Assembly (NCBI GenBank): GCA_008933995.1
Contig: WARS01000031.1
Coordinates: 2,632,001-2,696,000, forward strand
From: Datnioides undecimradiatus
Taxonomy: Eukaryota; Chordata; Actinopteri; Lobotiformes; Datnioididae
Length of the DNA stretch: 64,000 nt
Direction: 5' to 3'
In this document: piece after piece, positions 1-13,244 of the stretch
How the letters are laid out: each line of letters starts with the position of its first letter
How positions within the stretch are numbered: the stretch's first letter is position 1
Notes under the pieces: generated by a model
The model's input: the letters and a program-made list of their open reading frames with translations, nothing else
Databases searched by the model: none
What the model was told of the DNA's origin: nothing
Translations under genes and position numbers: made by a program

Positions 1-172
1 GTAGGCATATATTAAGTGGCACAATATGGGAGCAGTACTTGAGTAAATGTTCTTAGCTCCACAGTCTGGGATTTGGTCTACTAAAGCTCTATAAATAGAC
101 AAGAGCACATTGTCACAGTTGTCTTTCTCATGTATCTGCAATACATGAAAGAACTTGAGAGAAAACACTCAC

Positions 173-3100
173 CTTGAGTATCGTTGCTTTGCCTCCTTTT
201 GTGAGTTTCTTCAGGTTTTCTGCGACTTCAGCCTTTGAGGGCTTTTTGTTCTCCCCTGTTGTGCTGGCCTCTTTAAGTTTCTGTCTCTTTTCTTTCTCCT
301 TGATCTTTAGGCGCTTCACTGTCTTCTTGCGGCGTCTCTCACGCTTCTTATCCGTTGACGTCTTCTCCGTATCACCCACAATATCTCCTGCTTTGTTCTT
401 CTCCTTTGGTTAGAGGAGAGTAAAATTAGACATGCTGTGTAACTAAATATACCAGGATAAAAATATATGTTTGAGGATGCATTGATGACAAACCTTGACT
501 TCCTCTGGTGCAAGCAGTGTAGCATCACTAACACTGACTGGAGCCACCTCCTCCATTGTGATGGATGGCAGGTTAGACACCACTTTGACCTCAGGAACAT
601 GCTGTGGACAGTCAAGGGCAACATGAATCTAATGGCTTTATACCCTTTACAGTACATTGATATGTACATGCTCTATTTTTACTATTTTTATTTTTATTTT
701 TACAAACAGCATGTTTTGGGGTTATGGTATTTTATACATTATCTATTACATTTTAAAAATGTTTTATCCATAACAATCATAGGTTAAGCTTAATCACTAG
801 CCAGAGGTAGATCCATAGAAACAAACCCACACAGCAGGTTTTTGTTAATAAGTCTTGTTTGGTGGTTGCCAAAAAAGTAACTTGTACATTTTTCAAAATT
901 AGTCAATCTAAATAATTTAAGCATATTTGGTAAACATCAGTCAGAGCTGGGAAGCCAAACTTACTGGTTTAGGTGTAAAGTGGAAGTTGGAGAGAGCGTC
1001 CAACTTTAGGAAGAGTGTGTCCATAAGTTTTTGAATTTCTGCATGAGCTGGGTTCTCCTCCTCCACTGTCTTTTGCTGTAATAGGAAAAAAATTACAAAA
1101 ATGATGCAGCACATGTTCATATCTGTTGGTAGAAGTCTCAAGACTGAGGTCAAACCTGATTCTGCTTGAGGTATTCTTGCTCATAGATTTCTGCTAGACT
1201 CTGCTTGCTCTTCTCATGGTCCAATGTTAGCCTCTTCTTGTACTCAAACACCTCCTCTTTGGGCTTCTCCTTGCGGACCACATCATCAAACGCCTCACAA
1301 AAAAAAACAAAAAAAAAAACACACTGGGTGATAATCAGGTGACGGAAAAGGCTGTCTTCAAACAAACAAGTTATTTTGACTAACCTGGTCTTTAATTCTC
1401 TGCTTGATGATGTCTTCAAGCTGTAATGTGGTTTCCTCTGTTATTACAGGCGCTGAAAGAGCAAAGATAAAACTGTGTTGTCTAATTTGAGATGGCACAT
1501 ACAGAAATTCTTCATTTTAACACTGACATTAGTCAAACAACAGAAATATGACACCGGTGTCACTCACCCATCCTGGACGTCTGGTCAAACTCGACATCTT
1601 CCTCCAGCATGCTGTTCTCCGGTCGGGTCTGTGCTGTCACTTCTCCGGACAGCTGCCAGGGCTTCTCCCCTAGAGCTGCTTTTTCCAGCTCGTTGATCTT
1701 CTCTGACATCTGCAGGTTACAACAACAATAGGACAGAATAAATAATTGTTATTAGCAAGCATTCAGACTATAATTAACACTGCACTCAAACAGCATAGCA
1801 CTCAAACACAAGCATGTTGACATGGGCTTGTTGCTTATTCACTACAGTTTAAACCTGATTACCTTTTCTTGACGTTTCTCAAATGATGACTTTGATTCAG
1901 ACTTTGCTGGAGCTGGACTTTTTCCACCAAATATGTCCTCCATGTCCTCACCCTCGCTGTCCTCATCCCCAGAGAGGTTAAAGGTCACTTTCTTACTAGA
2001 TGCTTTGGACTGACTTCCCTCTTCATCCCTGTCAAGCATTGACACAAACATGCTGAAATCAATCAAGTGTGCGTGCTTCACCCACACATAATGATACACA
2101 TTACATAATTTTTTAATCACACTTACTCATCGTCACCCTCCTCTTCACCATCATAATCATCTTCGTCGTCATCCATTTCTTCTTCACCTTCTTCCTGGCT
2201 TTCAGCCATGCTGTCATCCTCGCCATCTGACTGGTCATCTGCTTGAGCTGGTTCACTATCCACAGCATCAAAGAAGTCCTTGTACTTGAGATTCCTGGAG
2301 CTCTTTGCCTGTCAATATAAATAATAATCCATATATCTGCTGTATTCTGTACCACCAGGACACAATGAAATAGGTATGGGTAAGTGATTAAATACATACA
2401 GTGTTTTTCTTTTGCTTTTTGGTGGAAAGCATCTGATCTAAGTCAAGATCGTCATCCTCATCAGAGGGCAGGTCCTGGAAATAGTCCAGGTCATCTTCGT
2501 TCCCATCCTCCTTTCCCTCTTGCTTGTCCATTTCATCAAGAAACGACTCCATTTCTGACAGTTTGAAGAACTTATCATCAACCTCAGAGGGAACCACCTT
2601 TGTTTTGGTGCCTTTCTTTCCATTCTCCTTTTTCTGTTTCTCTCGCTTCTCCAGAGCATCCACGTCAAAATCTAAATCAGAGTCCTCATCTGTGTAATCC
2701 TCTGCCCCGTCCTCATGCTCCACAGCTATTTTCTTTGACTGTCTGGGTAGATTCTCCTCCTCCTCCTCCTCATCAACATTTTCATCATCAGTCTCTACTT
2801 CTTCCTCCTCCTCCTCCTCCTCCTCCAGCAATGTTAATGTCTTATCTGACAAAACCTTGTCAGTGGCATTTTTAAAGTGTTTCAGTACAGCATTGTTCTG
2901 CAGCTCCAGCTCCTGCCAGATTTGCTCTTCATCAAAGTTTTCCACCACCAGCTGAGCTAACGGGCTGCCTTTATAATCTGCAGGCTCCTGGGCTTTGTGG
3001 AGGTCATATAGGGTCTTAGTGAGAGAGGTGAAGTCTGCTGCTATTTCATCTTGAAGGCTGAAAAGGTGGTAACACACAATTAGTTGAGGTACACTACCAT

Positions 3101-4066
3101 TACAATAGTACCAAGAATTAATGTTGGCAATGGAGATAGTTATAACCAAGGAGACGGATTTGGTATTTTAAAAATTATTTTACAGTCAGTTTCAGTTTTT
3201 CTTGCAAGTTGGCCACCTCAAAAGACAAATTTCCACTACCATCATGAACATTTTATTTAATAAAACAAGATATGTAAGAGTCTAGGGAGATTATAACCAC
3301 TATCTAACTATTTTTAAAAAAAAAAATTGGACTTTGAGAACATATTTTTTTATTGCAGCCGTTGTAACTCCCTTCACTTAAATGCTTTTACTTTGTGGTG
3401 GTTTAGTGTTTCCCTGGTTTAAATCCATTGCAGTACATTTTTCAGTGTGTATAACTTTGACATTACACTGTTAACCGTAGATTATCTATAAGATTTGCGG
3501 TTAATAAATCAAGAATATAACCCCGCATCTACTGCATCTTAAAATACATTTTGCTATTCATTTTCTTCCAGTTACCGTGGATACTTGAACGTTTTGATAT
3601 ATCACAGCAGTTAATTATCTCCAAATAAACCTTGTATCGCAATCACATCGTCTCTATCACATGCAGCATTTGATAGCATTGTAAGTCCCTGATTGGATAA
3701 TACTATATTGCAACTATCTTAGCAACGTTACAGTAACATTGGATGGTTATGGGAAAACAGGATAATAAAAACCAATAGTCACCAAAGCCCTCTAAAAGTA
3801 ACGAAGGGTTGATTGTGACCGAAACTGTTGACGAAACATGGTGCTTTCTCTGTAAATTCATGCAGTTAGCTTAGGCTAACAGTTCGCTAGCATACGCGTC
3901 TTCAAAGATCCGTAAACGACCCCGCAGGAACATCAAACAACCTTTTCAACATCCCAAGCATAAATACCACAAACACTTGCCTCAGAAAGTTTTCTGGCTG
4001 TGCGGTGTTAGCGTTTATTTTCTTAACACACTCCTCCAGCACGCTCAGCACATCTCCACTGGCCAT
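173..4066 (-). CDS. mphosph10: M-phase phosphoprotein 10, U3 snoRNP component; 3' end outside the window
   Basis: Nucleolar protein of the U3 snoRNP / small-subunit processome, needed for early 18S rRNA processing. Ten coding exons read on minus: 3981-4066, 2400-3057, 2127-2308, 1863-2028, 1568-1709, 1385-1452, 1156-1293, 965-1075, 494-601 and 173-403. They total 1890 nt (630 codons) with no frame conflict. The first exon starts [12 protein letters not shown]. The long second exon encodes [33 protein letters not shown] and several Asp/Glu-rich tracts. Later exons carry [77 protein letters not shown] and the basic segment [20 protein letters not shown]. All match vertebrate MPHOSPH10 in order. 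The human protein is 681 residues, so roughly the last 50 (one exon) lie beyond position 1. Intron 1 has a GC donor, not GT. The gene shares a promoter with mcee. Confidence 0.96.
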
Positions 4067-4158
4067 CTTTTACCCCCACATGTGTGACCATCTGTGTCGC
4101 AGGTAAACAGGCTCGCCGCGAAACTGTTCCTCGGCCGCCCGGGTTCCGAGATACAAAC
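4067..4158. promoter_or_regulatory. Bidirectional mphosph10/mcee promoter core
   Basis: Only 92 bp separate the two divergent start codons. Both 5'UTRs and the core promoter must therefore overlap here or extend into each other's first exon or intron. The stretch is locally GC-rich with several CpGs (around 4110-4140) and has no TATA box, as expected of a housekeeping divergent promoter. The head-to-head order matches the human MPHOSPH10-MCEE pair. Transcription start sites cannot be placed from sequence. Confidence 0.75.
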
Positions 4159-5979
4159 ATGGCGTCCGCCGTGCTGAAGGTTGCAGGTTGGTTTGTGTCA
4201 ATGATTATGTAACTGTCAAGCGCATGCGATTTTCTAATGTATTGCGCAGTACCAGCTATCAGTATGGACGTCTTGTGATTAAATGTTGAATATTAGTTGC
4301 GTTAATTGTCTGTCTTAAGGTTACGACAGGAGCATGTCTTGTTGCGGTGTTAGGATACCATGTACGTTTCGTGTTTTGTGTCAAAAAAAGTGATTATATT
4401 TCTTCTATATAAACGTATGCAAAGAAACATAGCTGTATGCAGTTAAATGTGATTCAGTCTTGATATCAGCCCAGTCTTACACTCGCCAAGATGTTTCCGA
4501 AGTGATAAAATTGAACTGTGTTATCGGTCCATAATCTAGTGTTATGCAGCCAAACATTGTTCAAACACTCACAAGTTTATTTTAAAATTTACTGAAAAGT
4601 CAAAAGTTTACATTTGTACGAAATGTCAGGCTGACTTTGGTGAAATGAGTGTAAACTGAAGCACAATACTAGACGTTTTGTTGGACTTGGGACATCTCTA
4701 AAACATCATACAGTTTAACTGAGAAGCTGGAACAGGTAGATGCAGAGTATACTGAACCAAATCAAATCCTAGAGTAAAAGATTTTTTCCAACCTTGAAGT
4801 TACTTGAACCAGAAATAAGTGAAAATGCATAAAAGGTTTTAGTGTTAACTAATCTCACTGTGTTTTAACCTGTGCATTCAGTGGCAGGTCTTTCCAGATG
4901 TTCTCGTCTTACGCTCATGAGGGCACATTCAACGACAGCACCCCTACGTCAGGGTGTTCCTGCATCACTGTGGAAACTTGGGAGGTTGAACCACATTGCC
5001 ATCGCTGTCCCTGACATGGAGAAGGCCACGGCTCTGTATCGGGATGTGCTGGGGGCCACTGTGAGCGACAAGGTCCCTCTGCCCGAGCATGGCGTCTACA
5101 CAGTGTTTGTAGAGCTTGGCAACACCAAGCTGGAGCTGCTCCATCCTCTGGGGGAGAAGAGCCCGATCGCTGGCTTCTTACAGAAGAACAAGTCTGGAGG
5201 GATGCACCACATTTGTATTGAGGTGGGACAGCATTTACAGCTTGCCAACAGTAAATTAGGTATACTCAGTCAATATAATGTAGAATACAGGGTAACCCTT
5301 AGATGAGCTTTGAGAGAACATACTCAAAGCAGGCGTTATATCATGACAGAAGCGGTATAAGTGTAACCAACATTAATGTAGACGCTGTTGCCTTTACTGT
5401 ATGTGTCCAAGTCAACACAAAGCATGCACTATAGACATTTTTTCATATACATGTAAAAGCACAGGTGTTAGTACATTAGTGGTGGCTCTTTTCTATTCAA
5501 CTATCGCTTTGTAAGCTGTGACAGTGAGCTGACATTCACAATAACAGAACCCTGAAACCAAAGTAAATTAAATTTAGTCTTCATTCATTTTAATATTACA
5601 CCTGTGCTTTTCCTACAGTGACATTAATTTTGTTTGATCTGAGATAAATATAGTGATGTCTTTATTAATACTACTAATACTGTATTTTATGGTTGTTGTT
5701 GTTGTTGCGTTGATGTTAAAAGCATATTTTTATCACACTTTTTAAACACTCGCAGTAATAGTCTGTCACTGAGCGTGTGTGTCAAGGGGACCAAAGGGAG
5801 ACAAACATTTTTCTTTTTGGTTGCAGGTTGATGACATTAATGCTGCAATAGTCGACTTGAAAGCGAAGAACATCAGAACTCTATCAGCAGAGCCACGGAT
5901 AGGCGCTCATGGGAAACCAGTCATGTTTCTCCACCCTAAAGACTGTGATGGTGTGCTGGTGGAGCTTGAGGAAGCGTAA
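4159..5979 (+). CDS. mcee: Methylmalonyl-CoA epimerase, mitochondrial
   Basis: Converts (S)- to (R)-methylmalonyl-CoA in the mitochondrial matrix, feeding the B12-dependent mutase in propionate catabolism. Three coding exons: 4159-4186, 4882-5222 and 5827-5979 (522 nt, 173 residues; human 176), the same number as in human. It is a single VOC/glyoxalase-fold protein. An Arg/Ser-rich N-terminus (ASAVLKVAVAGLSRCSRL) of about 35 residues fits a mitochondrial targeting peptide. The metal ligands are in place: His47 (RLNHIAIAVPD), His119 (GGMHHICIE) and Glu169 (GVLVELEEA), a constant offset of 3 from human His50, His122 and Glu172. Other matches are VPLPEHGVYTVFVELGNTK and KIGAHGKP-like RIGAHGKPVMFLHPKDC. 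Exon 1 encodes only nine full codons. A reading frame continuing past 5222 is intron read-through, not coding. Confidence 0.97.
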
Positions 5980-6175
5980 ATACCTCTGTCTGTCAAAGAT
6001 TGTTGGAGCTGTTAATTTACATTTCTATATTTCATAGTAATTTTGATAAACATTGTGATGACAAATATTGGTCTTTATAGCACTTAGGTCTTGATCTTCT
6101 TACTTCAGAAAGGTGCCTCCATGTTATTCTTTTCATTGGTTTCAGTGCTCTTATTGGCCTTTCTGTCTTGTTGGG

Positions 6176-6181
6176 AATAAA
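6176..6181 (+). terminator. mcee polyadenylation signal
   Basis: AATAAA lies 197 nt after the mcee stop codon, the first canonical signal downstream, predicting a short 3'UTR. Confidence 0.6.
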
Positions 6182-7540
6182 TTACAGAGTGGTGTGCACG
6201 TTGACAGTTACCATGAAGTCTTGTATTTGAGTTAAGATACCAAGTTATTTTTAACACATTTTCAGCATTTAGAGTGTAGTTGTACCTATTGATACTACAG
6301 TAAGTGTTCAGATGGGGAGATGGTGTTGTGTTAAATGTTATTTTAATACAGAATATGCTTTTTTAACCATAACACGACTGATAAAGTTAACGCTTTCACA
6401 ATCTACAAACAGCTCATGCTGTTATTTCACTTGGTGCAAATTCCAAAATGAAGAAAGAGGAATTGAATAGAAAAGATGAACTTTAAATTTTAATTATCCG
6501 TTTAACCTGTTAAACTTCAACACAAATATAAAAATATGAAACGATTGAGTCATTTAGGTGAAATCAAAATTGTAGTTATTTTTTAGTTTTACATAAAGGT
6601 TGGACAGAAATCCCAAATTTTCCTTGTGTAATATATATAAAATTAGTTAGTTAGTTTAATGTAGTTGATTATTAATTCTATATTGAATTCATGACTCTTT
6701 GCTTATTAGTAGCACTAGTCAGTAGATCTCCACTAGAGGGAGTGATAGTAATAGTAGTAGTAGTGACTAGTAATACACTTGGTACAATCTGGACCTGAGA
6801 CTACCAAACGAGAGGAACTCATTGTAACAATTCATTTACACTTCCTCTCAAGCGTAAACTGTCTCTGAGCTGGAAATCCCCAGATCACCTGACTCTTTGT
6901 AAGCCTTTGAGGTGTTGGTACAAAAAATAAGAACAGATATAAATGTAGGGGAACTATCGATTGAAGTTTAAAACAGTCTATTCAAATCAGTCTAGTCTAC
7001 AGCTATTTGCTAAAGCTTTGAAACATGAGCGACAGATGATTATCGTTAACTTCACATCAAGCTGCTTATTTTGGATTTTTGCTGTATATTTTCTACAGAC
7101 CACAGGCTCTGAGGAAAATAGTAATTACTCGCGTTGCGTTCCGGTAAACATGATTATTTTCATGATAACCAGTCTCCTTCACCTACCAGAACACTTGACC
7201 TCCACTAGTTTACGTACAACTGCAACAACCAGATCTTTGCAAACAGTCAAACTGCCAAGACAAAATAACAGACAGTGGGACGTTTATAGCGGTTAAATAA
7301 AGATTGTCACTAGAATTAAATTTTATTGAATGTGTCAGTTTACCACCCAGTTTTGCTTCCTCTGGTAATGGAAGTGAAACAGTTCACCATAACTATAATT
7401 GTCACTGGGGGAGTTTTGCTGCTTTTTCAGAGGTTCAGCTCAATTTGAACCAGATGGTTGGCTGTTTTTAAACATAGTTGATGTTAAAAAAAAAAAAGAA
7501 AAAAGAGAGAGAGAGACTAATCAGAATCCAGAGGGTTCAT
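6182..7540. other. Intergenic, mcee to ferritin 3' ends
   Basis: AT-rich spacer between two convergent genes. I see no conserved coding pattern. The open frame at 6961-7296 has no recognisable similarity, no good start context and no splice partners, and I read it as chance. Short simple repeats occur near 6750 (TAG-rich) and 7485-7516 (poly-A then GA). Confidence 0.5.
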
Positions 7541-7546
7541 TTTATT
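7541..7546 (-). terminator. Ferritin polyadenylation signal
   Basis: AATAAA on the minus strand, about 320 nt past the ferritin stop codon at 7867. It is a canonical signal at a plausible 3'UTR length. Confidence 0.55.
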
Positions 7547-7866
7547 TAATTTGATTGACAGTTCCTGGCATAAAACACAGCAAATACATAGTTATGACTT
7601 AGGCATTGACAGCAGAGAGAGAACTGCAAGATACAACAGTGGGATTTGAACGTAGTAGCTCACAGCTCTGGGGAAAAAGGGATTATAGATCTAACTAATG
7701 TGGAGAAATAGCAATAACGAGTAAGAGTAATAAAGAAGTTTAAATGACTCTTCACTAACATGCAGATGGCTTCTTATTTTGAAAAGGTTTTGGAAGCGAG
7801 ATACAAATAAACATATATAGAAAGCTTAGTGGAAATGTGATCTGGATCTGGATGATCTGGAGGGAT

Positions 7867-9759
<1,893 letters not shown>

Positions 9760-10553
9760 GATTCTGAAAAATAACCAAATGTGGCACAAAATTATACATT
9801 TTGAACATGCGTTTAACAAGAAATTAGTAAGATTAGTGTGTGTGTATATATATATATATATATCTCAAGCAAAACATTACAGCTCAAGCTTCTTTTATGT
9901 ATGGCTTTGCTTTCCACTGTATAACAAAGTATAACAAAAACTGTTGATGACATAAAACATCCTGTCCCCTGGAAAACTGATTTCACCATTTAATTTTTTA
10001 AATACAAACTAAACAATTTATCAAAATGCTAAAGATAGGCTTAATCAGTAAAATAATGTTGAGTTGTGGCCCCAATTACTATTATTACAGTTTTAATGTA
10101 CTTCTTGTTTTCTAGTTGATACCTATCACAGCTTCAGCGTGAAAGTGAAAGTGGTTTTACTGACAGAAATGGGGCAGGCGCTGCGGTAAATGCATGGTTG
10201 TTGTAAAATATCAATTCTGTAGCTCACTTGTACAAAAATATCCAACATGAGTCTTAGATGATTAATGATAAATGCCAAATATTACTAGCTACATTGCCGA
10301 GCCTCTGGTGCTGTTGTTGTGTGGCACGCCTAGCACTCAAACGATCACACAAGGCTAGAGAGCCAAATGCGCCAAGGCCACATTGGCAGCAGCAGCAGGG
10401 AGATAAACAACCGCACTAGAGACGTTAGCTACTACGTTACTGTTAAAGGCTACATTCTGCTGAATATCAACCAACATATACGTAGTCTACAGTATGTGTC
10501 GCGACAAGAAAATGTACAATTGATAAAAGAATGGTATAGATATGTATTCTTAC

Positions 10554-10838
10554 CAAATCTCAGCGGTGGGTCTTCTTGTGAGGACGTCGAAAATCTTTCC
10601 AAATGGCTCGCGCGGCTAGTTAGCAACAGTTGTAGCAAGCTAGCAAGCTAAACGCGTTCAGTATAACTTTAATCTAGCTAATGTTTCCAGGTATTTAAAT
10701 TCTGATTTGTTGCTATCGATGGTAGTGCGAGCGATCGAGTGGATTATTCAGAATCAAGGTGTTCGAAGACAGTTGAAAGGTTGCCGTTCAAGCACTGTTG
10801 AAGCAGGTAACCTTCACCGTCCGCTAGCGAATGGATCA
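10554..10838 (-). other. fth1: Ferritin 5' noncoding first exon
   Basis: Inferred exon. The 3' border is a good donor (ATTTG|GTAAGAATAC, GT at 10552-10553). It pairs with the acceptor TTTTTCAG at 9764-9768 just before the coding start, giving a 790 bp intron inside the 5'UTR. The exon contains the IRE. The 5' end is approximate: a TATA-like TTTTATTTG sits at about 10865-10872, so transcription should start near 10835-10840. Confidence 0.75.
10779..10812 (-). promoter_or_regulatory. Iron-responsive element (IRE) hairpin
   Basis: The minus strand reads TTCAACAGTGCTTGAACGG within a larger stem. It has the six-base CAGTGC loop (genome 10792-10797), a five-pair upper stem TTCAA/TTGAA, the bulged C of CTGC below it, and a lower stem closed by GGTTACC/GGCAACC. 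This is nearly the human FTH1 IRE. IRP1/IRP2 bind it when iron is low and block translation. Its place near the predicted cap site is the one required for this block. Confidence 0.95.
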
Positions 10839-10864
10839 ACTGTGTGTTATGGCCCGAACCTCGA

Positions 10865-10896
10865 CAAATAAAATGATGGTAAGGGCCATGACGTCA
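10865..10896 (-). promoter_or_regulatory. Ferritin core promoter: TATA-like box and CRE palindrome
   Basis: A perfect CRE, TGACGTCA, lies at 10889-10896. A TATA-like TTTTATTTG lies at about 10865-10872, some 50 bp upstream of the IRE. The spacing suits a compact cAMP/ATF- or bZIP-responsive promoter. The sites are seen; their function is inferred. Confidence 0.5.
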
Positions 10897-10899
10897 CTG

Positions 10900-13222
10900 A
10901 CCCCGGAAGAGGGAGGGGCATGTATTTACGTTACTACTTGGAGGGGGGGTTTTTTGTTTCGCAGAAAGTAACTCAGTATTTATGTAATTTAGTGTTTAGG
11001 TTGTTTTCTACTTTATACATTTGCGTGGGTGCACTTGTATTTATTAGCTGTCTTGGCTGATATAGTTTCTTTTTTAACTCATAGCATCTGATTAGGTAAT
11101 GGCATAACAAGACAGAGTAGCTAGAATTTGAATCTCCACAGGAATAACATTGTTGTGCTGCTATGCCATAACTGTGTTGATAATTAGTTAGACTAACTCA
11201 TTAATGTCGGCTGGGGATAACAGGAGACTAACAATATGTACATTAACCTCTGTCATCCATCTGACATTCAACTCAAAACCTAACCCAAAAATACTTACTC
11301 AGCTTTGAACACATGACATGACTCAGCTGTGTTGTTTAGGCATTACAAAACTGGTAAAGTTGGGAATTAGGTAACAGCCTGTCACACATCAGGATATGAC
11401 TAACTGGTTTATTGTGACATTGCATTGTATTAGTTGCCATAATAAAGGTTCAGCGTTTAAGCTTTTCTGTCTGGACTCAGACGTCATCTGCTTTGATGCA
11501 TTTAAGTAAGTGTGGTTTTAATCTCAGAGGAGTGGTGGACATTGGAGCAGAGATTTGAAGGAAATGTGTCTGTTAGAAAGCATTGCCTGACAGGTACAGG
11601 TGCTGTCGTAGTAACAATACACTTAACTTGGATTTTGTATTAGAGTATTTTCTAGTAGGTTAAAGACAGCTATAAACAACTTAGTCATTTTCTAGTCATG
11701 TTGAAAAGGTTTTGTCACAAATAGCAAGTTTATAATCTGGTTAAAGATCTGGTGTTGCCATGGCAATCAAAACAAAAAGGGGCCATGAAATTTGAGCCTA
11801 CTGGAATGATTTCCTTGTTTTTGTTGTGACTAAGTGACATTCACTGACTTTAGGAATTGAGGGCAGTTAATGACACAGGTTGACCCAACTAAAACTTATT
11901 ATGACTGGATTTTAGTTTTTGCTCATCTATATCACTAAAAGAGTTTGTATTGATGTTTGCCAATAACGGAAAAAAACAGATTCTACTGACTAGTTGGTAA
12001 GCTGTTTTGTAATGAGATGTTGCATATGTCCCCTTCAGAAGTTTAAAAAATGCATTTTGTTGTAGATTTTTCTGATCAAATTAAAATATTTTCATTGTTT
12101 AAATTCCATTATGAACTATGGCCACATTTTATTTTTTTATTTTTTTACCACAGTTACCAACAAATACATTTCAGATCCTTAATTTAAGTAAACATATCCA
12201 TACCTGGCCATAAAAATACTGCAGTGCAAGTAAAAGTCCTGTATTCTGAATTTTATTACTTAAATGTAAATGTAAATGTATTGTCAAGAAAATGTACATA
12301 CAGAATCAGAAATAAAAGTACTCATTATGCATCAAGATGCTGCCTGTCAGTACTTTTCTGCTTACGTAGTTATTTAAGTACTGTTTTGAATGCAGGACTT
12401 TTACTTGTAATTGAGTATTTCTGCATTGTGATATTTTGAAATAAAACATTTTAATACTTGTTTCACCACAGGAAAAATGGAGATATGTCCTTCTATAAGT
12501 GCCCCATAAAGCACTATATAAATTCAATGTATTTGAATGTAAAGCCCATGATTGTCTTGGGACTCAGAGGGCTGTGGACTAACTTTATGAGTAATAGTGT
12601 TCCAATTGCTTGTTTCCATAGCAACAGTCAACACACAGCCTTGTTATCAATGATCATCTAATTTCTAACAGGAACATGAGTGATCCAGGTATTCAAATTG
12701 TTTTGCTCACGTTACATGAATGTAATTAAACTGTAAATATTTCTTATTGACAAATTGCCGTGGTCAGTTTTTCGGATCTGATGTCAATTAATAAATGGCT
12801 GTGTACGACTACAGGCCCGCAACACACGTCTTCAGCCCATCAGTAAATAATGCAGGTTCGGCTGTTATCTGCAGGGATCAACGTTCATCCTCATCTATAA
12901 TTCACAGCATTTCCAGAACAGGAGCTCCAAGGTGTACCTTACACGTGTTGTGTGGAACTCGACAGCGCCATCTGCTGTTCACTGGAACCAATTATGGTCT
13001 TAAATTACTCATTAACTTGCGCCAGTATTTTTGGTAGCTTGTCTGGGCACCTAATAACTTTAAAACCTTGGGATGGCTGCTTTGTTTCATGGTTTTTATC
13101 CACAGAAGGCAAGTCACACTGAACCACTATGCAGATTTTTTTCTACTCTACTGAATACCTGTGATATTGTCATTCACCAGTCAAAAAGACATTTAAAGAG
13201 TCAATCGTTTTTTTCTATAAAC
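10900..13222. other. Intergenic, ferritin promoter to rplp2 3' end
   Basis: AT-rich spacer with no gene that I can support. It includes a decayed teleost dispersed repeat at about 12.14-12.47 kb (listed separately). The short open frames here show no coding character. Confidence 0.5.
12145..12475. repeat. Degraded teleost non-autonomous DNA-transposon-like repeat
   Basis: Contains the phrases AAGTAAAAGTCCTG, TGAATGCAGGACTTTTACTT and GAGTATTTCTGCATTGTGAT, followed by a CACCACAG end. From memory these match a very common teleost dispersed repeat whose edges read CAGTGGTGG...CACCACTG. It is made largely of near-palindromic TACTTTTACTTAAGTA runs. The copy is diverged and probably incomplete on its left side. 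Family assignment (hAT-like MITE) is from recall. Confidence 0.5.
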
Positions 13223-13228
13223 TTTATT
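13223..13228 (-). terminator. rplp2 polyadenylation signal
   Basis: AATAAA starts 17 nt past the rplp2 stop codon on minus. A very short 3'UTR is typical of ribosomal protein genes. Confidence 0.75.
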
Positions 13229-13244
13229 CAACAGTTGAAAAAGT

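Noticed and set aside
2600-2875. Plus-strand proline-rich open frame
   Set aside because: Mirror image of the Glu/Asp-coding repeats of mphosph10 exon 2.
6961-7296. 111-codon plus frame after mcee
   Set aside because: Not ATG-initiated at its stated start, no homology, in 3' flanking DNA between convergent genes.
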